A stretch of 6,221 bases of DNA from Paraprevotella sp. (GTDB lineage Bacteria > Bacteroidota > Bacteroidia > Bacteroidales > Bacteroidaceae): NCBI GenBank assembly GCA_017425765.1, contig JAFOXE010000063.1, positions 1 to 6,221 on the forward strand, in the 5' to 3' direction. A program made the position numbers and the translations under genes. This document shows, one piece after another, positions 5,923 to 6,221 of this stretch; position 1 is the first letter of the stretch; each line of letters opens with the position of its first letter. Under the pieces are notes generated by a model. The model was not told where the DNA came from. It made no database searches and was given only the letters and a program-made list of their open reading frames with translations.

Positions 5923-5998
5923 TGCGTCCTTAGCTCAGTTGGTAGAGCAATTGACTCTTAATCAATGGGTCCAGGGTTCGAATCCCTGAGGGCGTACA
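5923..5998 (+). repeat. 76-bp direct repeat, unit 2 (tRNA-Lys plus flanking bases)
   Basis: This is the second unit of the exact 76-bp repeat, with a 120-bp period. Flanking sequences outside the repeat do not match those of unit 1. Confidence 0.95.
5924..5996 (+). tRNA. tRNA-Lys (anticodon CTT), copy 2
   Basis: This copy is identical to the first across all 73 nt, begins 120 bp downstream of it and is separated by a 47-nt spacer with no promoter or terminator. It has the same G1-U72 acceptor pair, CTT anticodon and lack of encoded CCA. It is followed within 2 nt by the hairpin of an intrinsic terminator, so both copies are probably processed from one transcript. Confidence 0.96.
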
Positions 5999-6027
5999 AA
6001 AAGATGGTCGTTTGACCATCTTTTTTT
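5998..6027 (+). terminator. Rho-independent terminator of the tRNA-Lys transcript
   Basis: The stem AAAAAGATGGTC (5998-6009) pairs with GACCATCTTTTT (6014-6025) around the loop GTTT, and an uninterrupted run of seven T ends at 6027. This is a textbook intrinsic terminator directly after the second tRNA. Confidence 0.93.
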
Positions 6028-6146
6028 GTTTGTGTGCTTTCTGTTTCTCGTACCAATCCGTAGGTCTTTATCAACGTAGTTTTGAATTCTTGCCTAGATA
6101 TTTGGAGAATTTTGTGTATGCAATATGATAAATGTATTAAAGGATT

Positions 6147-6154
6147 TATCTTTG
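6147..6154 (+). promoter_or_regulatory. Possible Bacteroidetes-type -7 box before a reading frame at the window end
   Basis: TATCTTTG matches TAnnTTTG and lies 22 bp before an ATG at 6177. There is no good -33 TTTG at the usual distance. The 120 bp between the tRNA terminator and this box hold nothing else that I can identify. Confidence 0.4.
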
Positions 6155-6176
6155 CTACTGAAGAATAGATTTAAGC

Positions 6177-6221
6177 ATGATGTGGAATAGAAAGTTGCAT
6201 AAAGAAATTTATAATATAGCC
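6177..6221 (+). CDS. Possible start of a gene running off the window (first 15 codons)
   Basis: An ATG at 6177 (or the next codon, ATG at 6180) opens a frame that stays open to the last base, reading MMWNRKLHKEIYNIA. A TAnnTTTG box lies just upstream, as with the other genes here. Fifteen codons are too few to assign a family or to prove that it is coding. Confidence 0.35.
   Translation, partial: MMWNRKLHKEIYNIA

Noticed and set aside
5804..5996. tRNA pair as an integration site with att repeats inside the window
   Set aside because: The repeat is the complete second tRNA gene rather than a 3' fragment, and no integrase or partial tRNA copy is visible downstream.

Overview
The window looks like ordinary chromosome from a member of the Bacteroidales (Bacteroides/Prevotella-like). 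Three things point there. Several genes are preceded by the Bacteroidetes sigma-factor -7 element TAnnTTTG rather than a TATAAT box. Purine-rich Shine-Dalgarno sites are weak or absent. The proteins also have Bacteroidetes flavour: a lipidated TamA-like Omp85 (TamL type), a cysteine-rich KDPG aldolase and a TrmH-family methylase with an extended motif 3. The genus cannot be fixed from the sequence alone.

Layout. Positions 1-1068 hold the end of a two-gene sugar-acid module on the + strand: the 3' part of a PfkB-family kinase (probably 2-keto-3-deoxygluconate kinase, KdgK), then KDPG aldolase (KdgA). Together they turn KDG into pyruvate and glyceraldehyde-3-phosphate, the last steps of uronate (pectin, alginate, glucuronan) breakdown. 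A gap of about 100 bp follows with two competing small hairpins and a perfect 22-bp stem, which probably serves as a shared terminator for kdgA (+) and the converging RNA methyltransferase gene (-). The methyltransferase gene (1169-1948, -) is divergent from a large TamL-like outer-membrane assembly gene (2076-4394, +), with a TAnnTTTG box facing each way between them. The 3' end of that gene overlaps by 35 bp the 3' end of a small convergent lipoprotein gene (4360-4824, -). The lipoprotein gene is in turn divergent from a YycJ/WalJ-like metallo-beta-lactamase-fold hydrolase (4919-5719, +), and their predicted promoters are interleaved.

From 5747 onward there is a tRNA promoter, two identical tRNA-Lys(CTT) genes in tandem (120-bp period) and a strong intrinsic terminator. 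An AT-rich stretch follows, in which a further TAnnTTTG box precedes a possible reading frame running off the window end.

No mobile element, CRISPR array or obvious novel multi-gene system was found. The most unusual points are the convergent coding overlap, the long perfect hairpin with its neighbouring alternative hairpins, the G1-U72 acceptor pair in the tandem tRNA-Lys genes, the two CxxC pairs in KdgA (one touching the catalytic lysine), and an unrecognised small lipoprotein beside TamL. Two genes (the methylase and the lipoprotein) have longer open frames starting at TTG codons that fall inside their predicted -7 boxes, so the shorter ATG starts are preferred.
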